Counted from the first letter of the stretch, positions 53,743 through 63,395 are shown. The stretch: 64,000 nucleotides of DNA from an uncultured Paracoccaceae bacterium (GCA_947492585.1 CANLND010000008.1:62001-126000); one strand, 5' to 3'. The notes: generated by a model from the sequence alone, not told the origin. Translations and numbers: made by a program.

Positions 53743-54573
53743 TTAGCGCGCTTTGAACCCTTGCAGGACCTGCCGGGTGGCGGCGACCAGCGGGGCGTGG
53801 GTTTCTTTTAGAATTGAAACACGATCAAAGCGGTCCGGATCTGCGGTGACGGCGGTGCGCAGGGCGGTGCCAAAGGCCCTGCGCAATTCGGTGCCGATAT
53901 TGAATTTGCAGATCTTGGACCCGGTGGCCAAGGCGCGCCGTTGTGCCATGGGCACGCCCGAGCCCCCGTGAATGACCAAAGGCACGTCGGTGATGGCTTC
54001 AATGGCGCGAATGCGCGGGATCTCTAAGCCGCCGCTGCGGTCGTGTTGCAGGTGCACATTGCCTACGGAAATGGCCATGGCGTCGACGCCGGTGTCGCGG
54101 GCAAATTTTGCCGCTTCCTCTGGATCCGTGCCTGCCGAGGCCTCACCTTTGGCGTAGCCGACAAAGCCAATCTCCCCCTCACAGGACACACCTGCTGCAT
54201 GGGCCAGTTCGACAATGGCGGCGGTGTCATCGATGTTTTGCTGCAAGGGCGTGCGTGAGCCGTCAAACATCACCGAGGTAAAGCCGCTGTCGATGGCAAT
54301 GCGGCACTCCTTGGCGGTGTAGCCATGGTCCAGATGTGCGACCACAGGCACCGAGGCCTGTTCCGCCAGATGACGGAACATTTTGCCCAAGATCGGCAGG
54401 GGCGTGTGTTCGCGGCAGCTCGGCCCGGCCTGCAAGATCACCGGCGTGTTTTCAGCCTCCGCTGCGGCGACATAGGCGCGCATGTCTTCCCAGCCCAGCG
54501 TGACAAGGCCGGCCACCGCATAGCCATCGCGCAGGGCGGGCTGCAAAACGTCCGAGAGTGTTACAAGCGTCAT
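53743..54573 (-). CDS. Class II fructose-bisphosphate-type aldolase of the inositol locus
   Basis: The 276-residue aldolase has the class II zinc motif VVAHLDHGYTAKECRIAID, VSCEGEIGFVGYAKGEASA and the GGSGVPM phosphate loop near the end. In inositol pathways the class II aldolase IolJ splits 2-deoxy-5-keto-gluconate-6-phosphate into dihydroxyacetone phosphate and malonate semialdehyde. Its stop-to-start overlap with iolB (4 bp, ATGA) and its position in the locus point to that role, though a general FBP aldolase could be confused with it. It is the last gene of the minus-strand iol unit. Confidence 0.88.
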   Translation of the reverse strand: MTLVTLSDVLQPALRDGYAVAGLVTLGWEDMRAYVAAAEAENTPVILQAGPSCREHTPLPILGKMFRHLAEQASVPVVAHLDHGYTAKECRIAIDSGFTSVMFDGSRTPLQQNIDDTAAIVELAHAAGVSCEGEIGFVGYAKGEASAGTDPEEAAKFARDTGVDAMAISVGNVHLQHDRSGGLEIPRIRAIEAITDVPLVIHGGSGVPMAQRRALATGSKICKFNIGTELRRAFGTALRTAVTADPDRFDRVSILKETHAPLVAATRQVLQGFKAR

Positions 54574-55412
54574 TTGAACTTGGCCACCATATCCATGATG
54601 CCGGGGATGGTGTGCAGCTGTTCGGCGTGGGTGTCCTGAAAATTTTGTTTCAGTGACCGCTGCGACAACCCGCCCAGAATGGTGAAGTAGTACATTTCAT
54701 AGCCCGGCAAAACGGCGCAGGGGTGATAGCCCTTGTCGATCATCACCGTGGAGCCATCCATGATGTGATACGCGTCACCCGGTTCATTGTCGACGCGTTG
54801 CAGCATTTGCAGGCCCGAGCCATAGTTGGGCTTGAACCGGAAATTATAGGTCTCATCGTGGCGGGTTTCATCGGGCAGGTTGTCGGTGTCGTGTTTATGG
54901 CTGGGAAAGCCGGACCAGCCGCCGGTGCCGACGGTGAACAGTTCCGACACCAACAAGCGGCCCACGCGGTCATGGTATTTGGTGCCCAGGATGTGTTTGA
55001 TTTTGCGGTGGGTTTTGGTGTCGTCGGACCCGTATTGCACGACGTCAAGTTCGGCCTCGCGCACATCAAAAGGTTCCAGAACCTTGTCGTATTTTGCGCC
55101 TGCAATGAACACTTCGGTGTCCTCTGATATGCAGGTGATGCGGGTTTTGGCGCCCACCGGCACATAGACACCTTCGGGTTCACCACCCCAGACGTCAACG
55201 CGGCGATGGCCAAGGTTGGCAAAGCCTGCGCCGTCGACGTCTACATCAACCGTGCCAGTTGCAGGCACGATGCAGGTTTCATAGCCGGGGACGGCGTAGT
55301 CAAACACCTCATCCTTTTTCAATTTAACGATGTTGAAATAATTCAGAGGCACCAGATCATGGTCGACGTCGACGATTGCTTTGTTCTGATTGTCATGGGG
55401 CGCGATATGCAT
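54570..55412 (-). CDS. iolB: 5-deoxy-glucuronate isomerase
   Basis: IolB isomerises 5-deoxy-glucuronate to 2-deoxy-5-keto-gluconate in myo-inositol breakdown. The 280-residue double-cupin protein is typical: PLNYFNIVKLKKDEVFDY, RVGRLLVSELFTVGTGGWSGFPSHKHDTDNLPDETRH with the metal-binding His residues, and DGYHPCAVLPGYEMYYFTILGG-like (KGYHPCAVLPGYEMYYFTIL). It overlaps the aldolase start and lies 14 bp after iolC. Confidence 0.96.
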   Translation of the reverse strand: MHIAPHDNQNKAIVDVDHDLVPLNYFNIVKLKKDEVFDYAVPGYETCIVPATGTVDVDVDGAGFANLGHRRVDVWGGEPEGVYVPVGAKTRITCISEDTEVFIAGAKYDKVLEPFDVREAELDVVQYGSDDTKTHRKIKHILGTKYHDRVGRLLVSELFTVGTGGWSGFPSHKHDTDNLPDETRHDETYNFRFKPNYGSGLQMLQRVDNEPGDAYHIMDGSTVMIDKGYHPCAVLPGYEMYYFTILGGLSQRSLKQNFQDTHAEQLHTIPGIMDMVAKFK

Positions 55413-55426
55413 CGGCGTTTCCTCTT

Positions 55427-56410
55427 TTAGGTCTGTTTTGCGCCAGCCTGCGTGGCCAAAAAGGCCTCCAGCTGGTCAGTTGTGGGCATGGCAGGGGCGC
55501 AGCCGGGCTGGGACACCACGATGGAGGCACAGGCAGAGCCGCGCAAAACCGCGTCTTTCCAGCTGCGGCCGTCGGCAAGGCCCGCCAAAAGGCCCGCCAT
55601 GAAACTGTCGCCTGCACCATTGGGTTTGATGGCGGTCACCGGGTAAATGCCGGTGCGGATTTCTGTGCCGTCGACAAAGGTGATCGCACCTTCGTGGCCC
55701 ATTTTGTAAACCACCACGCGGCCTTCGGTGGCCAGCACGCGGGCCTTGTCCAGACCCTTTTCAATGCCGCCCGCCATAAAGCCGAACTCTTCGTCATTGC
55801 CAACAATCATGTCGCTGGTTTCACCAGCGCGCGACAGAACATCCGCCGCCACCTCAGGTGAGGGCCAGGAATAGGGGCGGTAATCGATGTCAAAGATCAC
55901 CGGCAGACCTGCAGCGCGCGCCTTTTCAAAGGCCAGAAAGGTGGCGCTGCGCGAGGGTTCGGCTGCGAACACGGTGCCCGCACTGATCACCGCGCCAAAA
56001 CTGGCGTAATCCACCTGTTCCATATCCTCGGTGGTGACCTGAAAATCGGCTGCGTTGTTGCGGTAGATCACGTTTTGAAAGTCGTCGATGCAGCTTTCAT
56101 AAATCGCCAAAGATGTCCGGTATTCACCCGCCACTTTGCGCACATACCGCGTGTCGACGCCGTAATGCTGCAGCCGGTTCAGGCAGAAGCGTCCCACCGC
56201 ATCATCTGAGACCGAGGTGACAAGCGCGCTGCGTGCCCCCAGTTTGCAAAGCCCCGCACAGATGTTGGCCGATGATCCGCCAAGGTCTGATCGAAAGACC
56301 TCAGCATCTTCGCTTTTGGTGCCGATAGGATCGGCAAACATATCCATGCCTGCGCGACCAAACACGGCAAAGTTCTTCTTTGCAATGCCGTTCAGAAGGG
56401 TGCTCATCAT
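55427..56410 (-). CDS. iolC: 5-dehydro-2-deoxygluconokinase
   Basis: IolC phosphorylates 2-deoxy-5-keto-gluconate. The 327-residue PfkB-type kinase shows the N-terminal FAVFGRAGMDMFADPIG and DLGGSSANICAGLCKLGA, and the C-terminal anion-hole motif KPNGAGDSFMAGLLAGL with the catalytic Asp. It begins at the ATG at 56410, overlapping the iolD stop by 4 bp (ATGA); the ATG at 56407 would be one residue shorter. Third in the minus-strand iol unit. Confidence 0.95.
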   Translation of the reverse strand: MMSTLLNGIAKKNFAVFGRAGMDMFADPIGTKSEDAEVFRSDLGGSSANICAGLCKLGARSALVTSVSDDAVGRFCLNRLQHYGVDTRYVRKVAGEYRTSLAIYESCIDDFQNVIYRNNAADFQVTTEDMEQVDYASFGAVISAGTVFAAEPSRSATFLAFEKARAAGLPVIFDIDYRPYSWPSPEVAADVLSRAGETSDMIVGNDEEFGFMAGGIEKGLDKARVLATEGRVVVYKMGHEGAITFVDGTEIRTGIYPVTAIKPNGAGDSFMAGLLAGLADGRSWKDAVLRGSACASIVVSQPGCAPAMPTTDQLEAFLATQAGAKQT

Positions 56411-58275
56411 ACGCCCTTTCGCTGCTTGGTGCGGCTGGCTTCCCAGTCGACATGGGCGTCGCGGACGCGGTCGCTGTTGGTGATATGGGGGGTGCCAACC
56501 TCCCACCAGGTGTGGCCTTCCTGGGTCCAGCCCTCGTAAGGGTCCACATCCATCACGATGACATATGTTTTGTCTGAGGCCTTGGCGCGTTGGAAGGCGT
56601 CGCCCAGTTCGGCGGGGCTGGCGACCTTTTCTGCTGTGGCCCCCATCGCGGCCGCATGGGCGGTGAAATCCACGCCAAAGGGCTGTGGGATGGTGGGGCA
56701 ATCGGCCAGCAGGTTGTTGAAACTTTCGTTTCCAGTGTTGTTTTGCAGTTTGTTGATGACGGCAAAGCCGCCGTTGTCCAAGACCAGAACGATCATCTTT
56801 TTCTGGCTTAGAACCGATGAATAAATGTCTGAATTCAGCATCATATACGATCCGTCACCGCAAAAGGTAATGGTGTCCTGGGTGGGCTCGCGTTCGGACT
56901 GGGCGATCCGTGCGCCCCATGCGCCTGCCAGCTCATATCCCATGCAGGAGAACCCAAACTCTACATCCACGGTGCCAATATCCAGCGTGCGCCAGTTGGC
57001 GGTGACCTCAGCCGGCAGACCACCCGCGGCGGCAACCACGCGGTCGCGCGGATCACACAACGCGTTCACCACACCAATGGCCTGCGCATACGAATTGGGG
57101 CGATTGCCATGTGCAACGTTCTTGGCCACATAGGCGTCCCATTCTGCGCGGTGGCCTTGCGATTTAGCGACCCAATCGGCGGGGCCAGTGTAGTCCAGTG
57201 CCTGCGTCAAAAGGGTCAGCGACAGTTTGGCATCCCCGACAACGGGCAGGGACATGTGTTTGCCCGCATCGTGACGGCCTGCATTGATCGAAATGAATTT
57301 GGCGTCCTTGGCAAAGGCGGTCCAGGATCCGGTGGTAAAGTCCTGCAACCGGGTGCCCACGGCCAGGATCACATCAGCCTTTTCGGCGATCGCATTTGCG
57401 CTGTTTGACCCGGTGACGCCAAGGGGGCCGATGTTCAGCGGATGCGTGGCCAGCATATTGGCGCGGCCCGCAATGGTTTCGACCACCGGGATCTGATGTG
57501 TTTCAGCAAAGCTGGTCAGTTCGGCCACAGCCCCAGAATATTGCACGCCGCCGCCTGCGATAATCATCGGATGTTTGGCGGTTTTCAGCAGTGCCACAGC
57601 ATCTGCGATTTCGGCCATGTCAGGCGACTGGCGGCGGATGCGATGCACCTTTTTTTCAAAGAATTCTGTCGGATAGTCATAGGCCCAACCCTGCACATCC
57701 TGCGGCAGAGCCAAAAAAGCGGGACCACAATCCGCGGGGTCCAGCAGGGTGGCCAGTGCATTGGGCAGGGATTGGATCACCTGCGCAGGGTGCGTAATGC
57801 GATCCCAATAGCGGCTGACGGGTTTAAAGGCGTCGTTCACCCCAAAAGTTGGGTCGCTAAAGTTCTCCATCTGCTGCAAAACCGGATCGGGCAGGCGGGT
57901 CAGGAACGTATCACCACACAGCATCAGCATCGGCAGGCGGTTGGCATGGGCCAGACCTGCGGCGGTCAACAGGTTGGCAGTGCCCGGCCCGGCTGAGGCC
58001 GTGCAAAACATGAATCGCTGACGCAGCCATTGTTTGGCATAGCCCGACGCGGCAAATCCCATGCTTTGTTCATTTTGTCCGCGATATAGCGGCAGGTCGT
58101 CCCGCGCCCCGTGCAGGGCTTCGCCCAGGCAGGTGACATTGCCATGGCCAAAGATACCAAATCCGCCGCCGCAGACGCGCATTTCCTCACCGTCGATTTC
58201 AATGAACTGGTTGGAAAGCCAACGAATAATCGCCTGCGCGGTGGTCAATGTAACAGTGTCTGCTGATGTCGTCAT
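56407..58275 (-). CDS. iolD: 3D-(3,5/4)-trihydroxycyclohexane-1,2-dione hydrolase
   Basis: IolD opens the ring of diketo-inositol with thiamine diphosphate. The 622-residue ThDP enzyme has the N-terminal pyrimidine-binding domain (GEEMRVCGGGFGIFGHGNV, RGQNEQSMGFAASGYAKQ) and the C-terminal diphosphate-binding domain with CGDGSYMMLNSDIYSS and LDNGGFAVINKLQNNTG (GDG...NN motif). The ATG at 58275 has AAGGGG about 9 nt upstream. It is the first gene of the minus-strand unit iolD-iolC-iolB-aldolase and begins next to the palindrome at 58374-58391. Confidence 0.96.
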   Translation of the reverse strand: MTTSADTVTLTTAQAIIRWLSNQFIEIDGEEMRVCGGGFGIFGHGNVTCLGEALHGARDDLPLYRGQNEQSMGFAASGYAKQWLRQRFMFCTASAGPGTANLLTAAGLAHANRLPMLMLCGDTFLTRLPDPVLQQMENFSDPTFGVNDAFKPVSRYWDRITHPAQVIQSLPNALATLLDPADCGPAFLALPQDVQGWAYDYPTEFFEKKVHRIRRQSPDMAEIADAVALLKTAKHPMIIAGGGVQYSGAVAELTSFAETHQIPVVETIAGRANMLATHPLNIGPLGVTGSNSANAIAEKADVILAVGTRLQDFTTGSWTAFAKDAKFISINAGRHDAGKHMSLPVVGDAKLSLTLLTQALDYTGPADWVAKSQGHRAEWDAYVAKNVAHGNRPNSYAQAIGVVNALCDPRDRVVAAAGGLPAEVTANWRTLDIGTVDVEFGFSCMGYELAGAWGARIAQSEREPTQDTITFCGDGSYMMLNSDIYSSVLSQKKMIVLVLDNGGFAVINKLQNNTGNESFNNLLADCPTIPQPFGVDFTAHAAAMGATAEKVASPAELGDAFQRAKASDKTYVIVMDVDPYEGWTQEGHTWWEVGTPHITNSDRVRDAHVDWEASRTKQRKGV

Positions 58276-58373
58276 GTGGCGGGACCCCTTGTGGGATGGT
58301 CGTAAGGTTGGCGGTGAAAATTCGGTGTTGCACCGAATGAAGCTTGCGAGATTTCGAATCTGACGATACAAGT

Positions 58374-58391
58374 TTTGCAACCGGTTGCAAA
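58374..58391. promoter_or_regulatory. LacI-type operator between iolD and the first oxidoreductase gene
   Basis: TTTGCAACCGGTTGCAAA is a perfect 18-bp palindrome with the central CCGG expected of LacI-family operators. It lies 98 bp before iolD and 28 bp before the divergent oxidoreductase start, so it can control both. The same 16-bp core is at 63396-63411 near lacI. Confidence 0.8.
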
Positions 58392-58419
58392 CTGTATTTC
58401 ACATCTTGGGAGGGATGGC

Positions 58420-59535
58420 ATGGCTGTGAACGGAGCTGAGATAGGGATTGGCATTCTGGGCGGCGGCTACATGGGCAAGGCGCATGCCGTGGCAATGTCC
58501 GCCGTGGGAGCGGTGTTTAACACTGGGCTGCGACCGCGCCTTGAAATGGTCTGCGCCAGCACCGCAGATAGCGCAGAGCGCTATCGCAAGGCCTATGGGT
58601 TTCGGCGCGGAACTGAAGATTGGCGTGTTCTGGTCAATGATCCAAAGGTCGAAGCGATTGTGATCGCCACGCCGCAAACCACGCATCGTGCTGTGGCCGA
58701 AGCCGCGGTTTCGCTAGGAAAGCCGGTGTTTTGTGAAAAACCACTGGGGGCCTCGCTTGAGGACAGTCTGGCAATGACAGCGGCGGCAGAGGCGGTTGGT
58801 GTGGTCAATATGGTGGGGTTCAACTATGTGCGCACCCCGGCCACCCAATATGCGCGTCAGCTGATTGCCGATGGAGTGATTGGCGATATCACTTGGTTTC
58901 GCGGTGAACACACCGAAGATTTTCTGGCGGATCCGTCGGAACCCGCAAATTGGCGCACCACCGGCATGGCCAATGGCACCATGGGAGATCTGGCCCCGCA
59001 TATGATCAATGCCGCCCTTGCATTGATGGGGCCAATTGTACGCGTGATGGGCGAGGTTGAAACCGTTCACAAAACCCGTCCGGGTGGTGACGTCACCAAT
59101 GACGACCATGCCCAGATGATGTGCCGGTTTAAAAATGGCGCCATGGGGCAGATGTATTTCAGCCGTATCGCGACCGGCCGCAAGATGGGCTATGCCTATG
59201 AAATTACGGGTACAAAAGGCGCCATCCGTTTTGATCAAGAAGATCAAAACGCGCTGTGGCTGTACCGCCGTGACGGAGAGGTCGCCACACAGGGGTTCAC
59301 CAAGATCCTGACCGGCCCTGCCCATCCGGACTACGAACCCTTTTGTCAGGGGCCGGGGCATGGCACCGGATATCAGGATCAAATCATCATCGAGGCGCGC
59401 GATTTTCTGGCCGCCATAGAACAAAAAACCGCCCTGTGGCCCACGTTTCGTGATGGCCATGAGGTGAACCGCATTGTGGCGGCAACACTTGCCTCTGCCC
59501 AAGATCAAACCTGGAAAAACGTCGAGACGTTCTGA
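58420..59535 (+). CDS. Gfo/Idh/MocA oxidoreductase, inositol dehydrogenase-like
   Basis: The 371-residue protein has the NAD-binding start IGILGGGYMGKAHAVAM, the EKP motif PVFCEKPLGASLEDSLAM, and the Gfo/Idh C-terminal domain with MGDLAPHMINAALAL (DxxxH-type motif). In inositol loci such enzymes oxidise myo-inositol or its stereoisomers. It is divergent from iolD and co-directional with iolE. The ATG at 58420 has GGGAGGG 6 nt upstream. It may be iolG or a scyllo/chiro-inositol dehydrogenase; I leave the symbol blank. Confidence 0.9.
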   Translation: MAVNGAEIGIGILGGGYMGKAHAVAMSAVGAVFNTGLRPRLEMVCASTADSAERYRKAYGFRRGTEDWRVLVNDPKVEAIVIATPQTTHRAVAEAAVSLGKPVFCEKPLGASLEDSLAMTAAAEAVGVVNMVGFNYVRTPATQYARQLIADGVIGDITWFRGEHTEDFLADPSEPANWRTTGMANGTMGDLAPHMINAALALMGPIVRVMGEVETVHKTRPGGDVTNDDHAQMMCRFKNGAMGQMYFSRIATGRKMGYAYEITGTKGAIRFDQEDQNALWLYRRDGEVATQGFTKILTGPAHPDYEPFCQGPGHGTGYQDQIIIEARDFLAAIEQKTALWPTFRDGHEVNRIVAATLASAQDQTWKNVETF

Positions 59536-59553
59536 GCATCGAAAGGTCACATG

Positions 59554-60444
59554 ATGACAATCAGAATTGGCAATGCCCCCTGTTCCTGGGGTGTGGAATT
59601 TGCAAACGATCCCCGCAATCCCAGCTGGCAAACCGTGCTGAAGGATTGCGCGGATGCGGGCTATAAGGGAATTGAGCTGGGCCCGGTTGGCTTTATGCCC
59701 GAAGACCCGGCTGTTTTGGCGGATGAGCTGGCCAAAAATGACCTGCAACTCATTGGGGGCGTTGTGTTTCGTCCCTATCACGACCCGGATGCGTGGGCGG
59801 ATGTGTTGGACGCAACCCACCGCACGGCAAAGGCGCTAAAGGCGCATGGGGCCGAGCATTTGGTGCTGATCGATTCCATTTCAGCCCGGCGGGCTCCCAC
59901 TGCGGGGCGCGCGGCTGAGGCCGAGGAAATGGGCAAAGACGAATGGACCGCCTATCGCAACCGGATAGCCGAAAGCGCCAAGATCGGCGCCGAGGAATAC
60001 GGCCTGACCGTTGGCATCCACGCACATGCCGCAGGGTTTATGGATTTTGAACCTGAGCTGGAGCGATTGCTGTCGGAAGTCGATGAAAACATTCTGAAAA
60101 TCTGCTTTGATACGGGGCATCATTCCTATGCGGGCTTTGATCCCGTGGCCTTTATGAAGCGCCATATTGATCGCATTTCCTACATGCACTTCAAAGACAT
60201 TGCTCCAACGGTAAAGGCGGATGTGATCGAAAAGCGCACCGGGTTTTACGACGCCTGCGGGCAGGGCATTTTCTGCAATCTGGGTGAGGGTGATGTGGAC
60301 TTTGCCGCGGTGCGTCAGGTGCTGTTGGACGCGGATTTCTCAGGCTGGTGCACGGTTGAACAAGACTGCGATCCCACGCTGGATCCTGACCCGCTGGGGG
60401 ATGCGCGCAAAAATCGCGAGTATCTGCAATCCATCGGATTTTAA
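59554..60444 (+). CDS. iolE: Inosose dehydratase-like TIM-barrel protein
   Basis: IolE removes water from 2-keto-myo-inositol. The protein of about 296 residues has the AP_endonuc_2 fold: IGNAPCSWGVEFANDP, GYKGIELGPVGFMPEDP, GIHAHAAGFMDFEPELERLL, ILKICFDTGHHSYAGFDPVAFM and MHFKDIAPTV. I use the second ATG at 59554, with AAAGG 7 nt upstream; the one at 59551 adds a Met. It follows the first oxidoreductase gene by 18 bp. The family includes iolH/iolI-like sugar epimerases, so identification rests on context. Confidence 0.88.
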   Translation: MTIRIGNAPCSWGVEFANDPRNPSWQTVLKDCADAGYKGIELGPVGFMPEDPAVLADELAKNDLQLIGGVVFRPYHDPDAWADVLDATHRTAKALKAHGAEHLVLIDSISARRAPTAGRAAEAEEMGKDEWTAYRNRIAESAKIGAEEYGLTVGIHAHAAGFMDFEPELERLLSEVDENILKICFDTGHHSYAGFDPVAFMKRHIDRISYMHFKDIAPTVKADVIEKRTGFYDACGQGIFCNLGEGDVDFAAVRQVLLDADFSGWCTVEQDCDPTLDPDPLGDARKNREYLQSIGF

Positions 60445-60553
60445 CGGGGGCACCCCCGGTACACCGCCCGTGCACCCCCTGTGCAGCGCCATGTGGCGCG
60501 CGAGGGGCCGCGTACGGGCAGACCTTGTGGCTTTGGCATAAAGGATGACAGCC

Positions 60554-61687
60554 ATGGCAAAATTGAAATGGGGCATGATCGGCGGCGGCGAAGGCAGCCA
60601 GATTGGACCCGCGCACCGGTTGGGTGCATTGGCGGATGGCCATTTTGAACTGGCGGCGGGCGCATTGGATCACCGCGCCGATGTGGGGCGCGCATACGCC
60701 CAGCGTTTGGGCGTGGCGGCGGAGCGCGCCTATGGCGATTGGCAGGAAATGCTGGCGGGCGAAACGGGCCGTGAGGATCGGATTGATCTGGTCACTGTGG
60801 CGACGCCAAATTCCACGCATTTTGAGATCACCAAATCCTTCCTTGAGGCCGGGTTCAACGTCTTGTGCGAAAAGCCGATGACCATGACGGTGGAAGAGGG
60901 CGAAGAGATCGTGAAGATCGCCGAACAAACCGGCAAGATCTGCGCGGTGAACTATTGCTATTCGGCCTATCCGATGGTGCGACAGGCGCGCGCCATGGTG
61001 CAAAACGGCGAGCTGGGCAAAATCCGCGTTGTGGTGTCGAACTTTAGCCATGGCCACCACGGCGATGCGACAGATGCCGACAATCCCCGTGTGCGCTGGC
61101 GCTATGATCCGGCGATGGCGGGGGTGTCTGGCCAGTTTGCCGATTGCGGCATCCACGCCATGCATATGGCCAGCTTTATCGCCGATGACGAGGTGAAAAC
61201 CCTGTCGGCGGATTTTGCATCGACCATTGCCGGCCGTGAGCTGGAAGATGATGCCATGGTCAATTTCCGCATGGAAGGCGGCACTGTGGGGCGGTTGTGG
61301 ACCTCGTCTGTGGCGATTGGTCGTCAGCATGGCTTTGAAATTCAGGTGTTTGGCGAAACGGCGGGCCTGCGCTGGGCGTCGGAGCAACCCAACCAGCTGA
61401 TCTATACACCGGTTGGGGGACGCACGCAGATTATTGAGAAAGGCGAAGGTGGTCTGCACGAAGATGCGCAGCGTCTGAGCCGTGTGGCGATTGCCCACCC
61501 CGAAGGGTTCCCACTGGCCGTGGCCAATATTTACTGCGATCTGGCCGATGCAATCCGGGGGGAAACCCGCGATGGCCTGCCCACTGCGGCCGATGGCGTA
61601 CGGTCGATGGCGGCAGTGCACATCGCAGTGGCCTCGGCCAAAGACGGCGGCGTCTGGATGGACGCGCGGCCGCCTATTTTCCGCTGA
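60554..61687 (+). CDS. Second Gfo/Idh/MocA oxidoreductase of the inositol locus
   Basis: The 377-residue protein shows WGMIGGGEGSQIGPAHRLGAL, NVLCEKPMTMTVEEGEEIVK and the GQFADCGIHAMHMASFI motif with the His of Gfo/Idh enzymes. It is a distinct subgroup from the first oxidoreductase. The ATG at 60554 has AAGG 8 nt before it; an ATG at 60545 sits too close to that site. 109 bp separate it from iolE, containing a GGGGGCACCCCC palindrome that may modulate read-through. It ends at a terminator. It could be the inositol dehydrogenase or act on another stereoisomer. Confidence 0.9.
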   Translation: MAKLKWGMIGGGEGSQIGPAHRLGALADGHFELAAGALDHRADVGRAYAQRLGVAAERAYGDWQEMLAGETGREDRIDLVTVATPNSTHFEITKSFLEAGFNVLCEKPMTMTVEEGEEIVKIAEQTGKICAVNYCYSAYPMVRQARAMVQNGELGKIRVVVSNFSHGHHGDATDADNPRVRWRYDPAMAGVSGQFADCGIHAMHMASFIADDEVKTLSADFASTIAGRELEDDAMVNFRMEGGTVGRLWTSSVAIGRQHGFEIQVFGETAGLRWASEQPNQLIYTPVGGRTQIIEKGEGGLHEDAQRLSRVAIAHPEGFPLAVANIYCDLADAIRGETRDGLPTAADGVRSMAAVHIAVASAKDGGVWMDARPPIFR

Positions 61688-61722
61688 TGCCAACGGCAGG
61701 CAATCACATGTCTTTTGGAAAG

Positions 61723-61748
61723 CGCTCCTACCCTTGGGAGCGTTTTTT
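61723..61748 (+). terminator. Rho-independent terminator after the second oxidoreductase
   Basis: CGCTCC pairs with GGAGCG around an 8-nt loop and is followed by six T residues. It ends the plus-strand iol unit. Confidence 0.9.
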
Positions 61749-61825
61749 CGTAAGTATTGCGGTGAGTTCATCCAACATAACCTAGCATATCCATTGTGTA
61801 ACGTGTGCTGATTATGGAGGTGGGT

Positions 61826-62317
61826 TTGGAACACATGATGTTGGAAACAGGTGTGCGCGCTGTTGTGCCGGAGGATCTGAATTTTGTGTCGCGGCTCAAA
61901 TTGGATCCTAAGGTGCGGGCCTTTTTGGGGGGAGCGTTGCCTAACGACCGATTGGATCAGGCTTTGGCGGGCGTGCTGACGCCACACCCAATGGTGTATC
62001 GCTGGATCGCGACACATGACAGCGGGCGGGTGGCTGCGGGATTGATCACTTTGGCCCCCCATCATGAGCGCGATGATATGGAATTGTCGTTTGAGTTTCT
62101 GCCGAAGTTTTGGGGGCAGGGGGTTGCGGCAAACGCCTGCCGGACGGTTCTGGACCACGCCCGTGAGGTGATTGAGGTGACCACGGTCCTGGCCGAAACC
62201 CAAAGCGCCAATCAACGGTCGTGTAGATTGTTGGCGCGACTGGGATTTGAAAAAGAGACAGAGTTTGAGCGCTTTGGCGCACAGCAATACCTGTTTGCCT
62301 GTCAGCTGGCGGCCTAA
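61826..62317 (+). CDS. GNAT-family acetyltransferase (TTG start)
   Basis: The 163-residue protein is a GNAT of the RimJ/RimL type: RLKLDPKVRAFLGGALPND, the acetyl-CoA loop FWGQGVAANACRTVLDHA and the final LLARLGFEKETEFERFG. The best start is TTG at 61826, since GGAGG lies 5 nt upstream; an ATG at 61835 is 14 nt away. Substrate not known. It is convergent with lacI, sharing 4 bp. It may or may not belong to the inositol locus. Confidence 0.88.
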   Translation: MEHMMLETGVRAVVPEDLNFVSRLKLDPKVRAFLGGALPNDRLDQALAGVLTPHPMVYRWIATHDSGRVAAGLITLAPHHERDDMELSFEFLPKFWGQGVAANACRTVLDHAREVIEVTTVLAETQSANQRSCRLLARLGFEKETEFERFGAQQYLFACQLAA

Positions 62318-63312
62318 GGACGCGGGCGCAATGTGCCCCGTTCCACCACCGAGCAGGGGAAAATGCGGGCCTCGGGGTAGCGCTGGGGCTCGTCCAGCAT
62401 GGCCACCATCAATTCGATGGTGGAGGTCACGATCTGGCGGATCGGCTGGTGGATGGTGGTCAGGTTGATGTTTTCCCAGCGCGCCATTTCCATATCGTTG
62501 AGACCCATGATGCCGATGTCATCCGGGGTTTTTAGCCCGCTGCTTTGCAGGGCAGAAAGCGCGCCAATCGAGAGGACATCGTCGCCGCAGAAATAGGCCT
62601 GTGCCGGGCCTGTGCCCAACAACCGCAGCATTTCTTTGCGGCCAGCGTCAAAGCTGTAGCCCTCGGCAAAGGAATGGCTGACGGTGACGTTCGGATGGTT
62701 CTCTAGCTCTGACATAAAACCGGCGTACCGGTCCTGTGTAGAGGTGGCGCTGCCCGGTCCGCCCATGAAGCCGACGTGATCATAGCCGCGCTCGACCAGC
62801 GTTCGTGCCGCCATTCGGCCGCATTCGACGTTGTCGATCCCCACCACATGCACCTGCGGTGCCGAGGATGAGCGGCCAAAAGCGTGTACCACCGGAACGC
62901 TGGCATCGCGAAACGCCTTGGCAAATCCGGGCAACAGGGTTGAGGAGGCCACCACCACACCGTCGACCGAATATTGCCGCAGCATGCGCACGGACTGTTC
63001 AGGATCTGTTTCATCGGTCAGATTGACCAGCAGGGGGCGCAGGCCGCGGTCCTGCAAACCGCTGGTGAACAGATCAAAAACCTCAAGGAAAATGGGGTTG
63101 TGAAAGTTGTTGGAGACCAGACCAATCAATTTGGTGCGCCCGGTGGTCAGCGAGGAGGCCAGAGCGTTGGGGCTATAGCCCAGATCCCGCGCGGCTTTTT
63201 CGACCTTGCGTCGCATTTTGGGCGAGACCGAGGCCCCTTCGGTAAAGGTGCGTGACACAGCCGACCGGGACACACCTGCGCGTTCTGCAACCTCTTTCAG
63301 CGTGACCGACAT
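62314..63312 (-). CDS. LacI-family regulator of the inositol locus
   Basis: The 332-residue protein has the LacI HTH (TLKEVAERAGVSRSAVSRTF) with hinge helix (LGYSPNALASSLTTGRT) and a periplasmic-binding-like effector domain (LIGLVSNNFHNPIFLEVFDLF; VGFMGGPGSATSTQDRYAGF; AYFCGDDVLSIGALSAL). It is divergent from the substrate-binding protein gene, with a perfect LacI-type palindrome in between and another before iolD. It most likely represses inositol uptake and catabolism and is released by an inositol-derived effector. Inositol regulators in rhizobia and Caulobacter are usually RpiR-type, so this would be a different solution. Confidence 0.93.
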   Translation of the reverse strand: MSVTLKEVAERAGVSRSAVSRTFTEGASVSPKMRRKVEKAARDLGYSPNALASSLTTGRTKLIGLVSNNFHNPIFLEVFDLFTSGLQDRGLRPLLVNLTDETDPEQSVRMLRQYSVDGVVVASSTLLPGFAKAFRDASVPVVHAFGRSSSAPQVHVVGIDNVECGRMAARTLVERGYDHVGFMGGPGSATSTQDRYAGFMSELENHPNVTVSHSFAEGYSFDAGRKEMLRLLGTGPAQAYFCGDDVLSIGALSALQSSGLKTPDDIGIMGLNDMEMARWENINLTTIHQPIRQIVTSTIELMVAMLDEPQRYPEARIFPCSVVERGTLRPRP

Positions 63313-63395
63313 GGTGAATTTGTCTCCAAATAGAAATTTGCAGTGGTTTTATAGGGTTTCCCGTCTTTGTGCAGCATGAAAGATGCCTGGTCATT

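Noticed and set aside
58714-62287. Large minus-strand ORFs opposite the iol oxidoreductase genes
   Set aside because: They are antisense frames of clearly recognised genes and contain no known domains.
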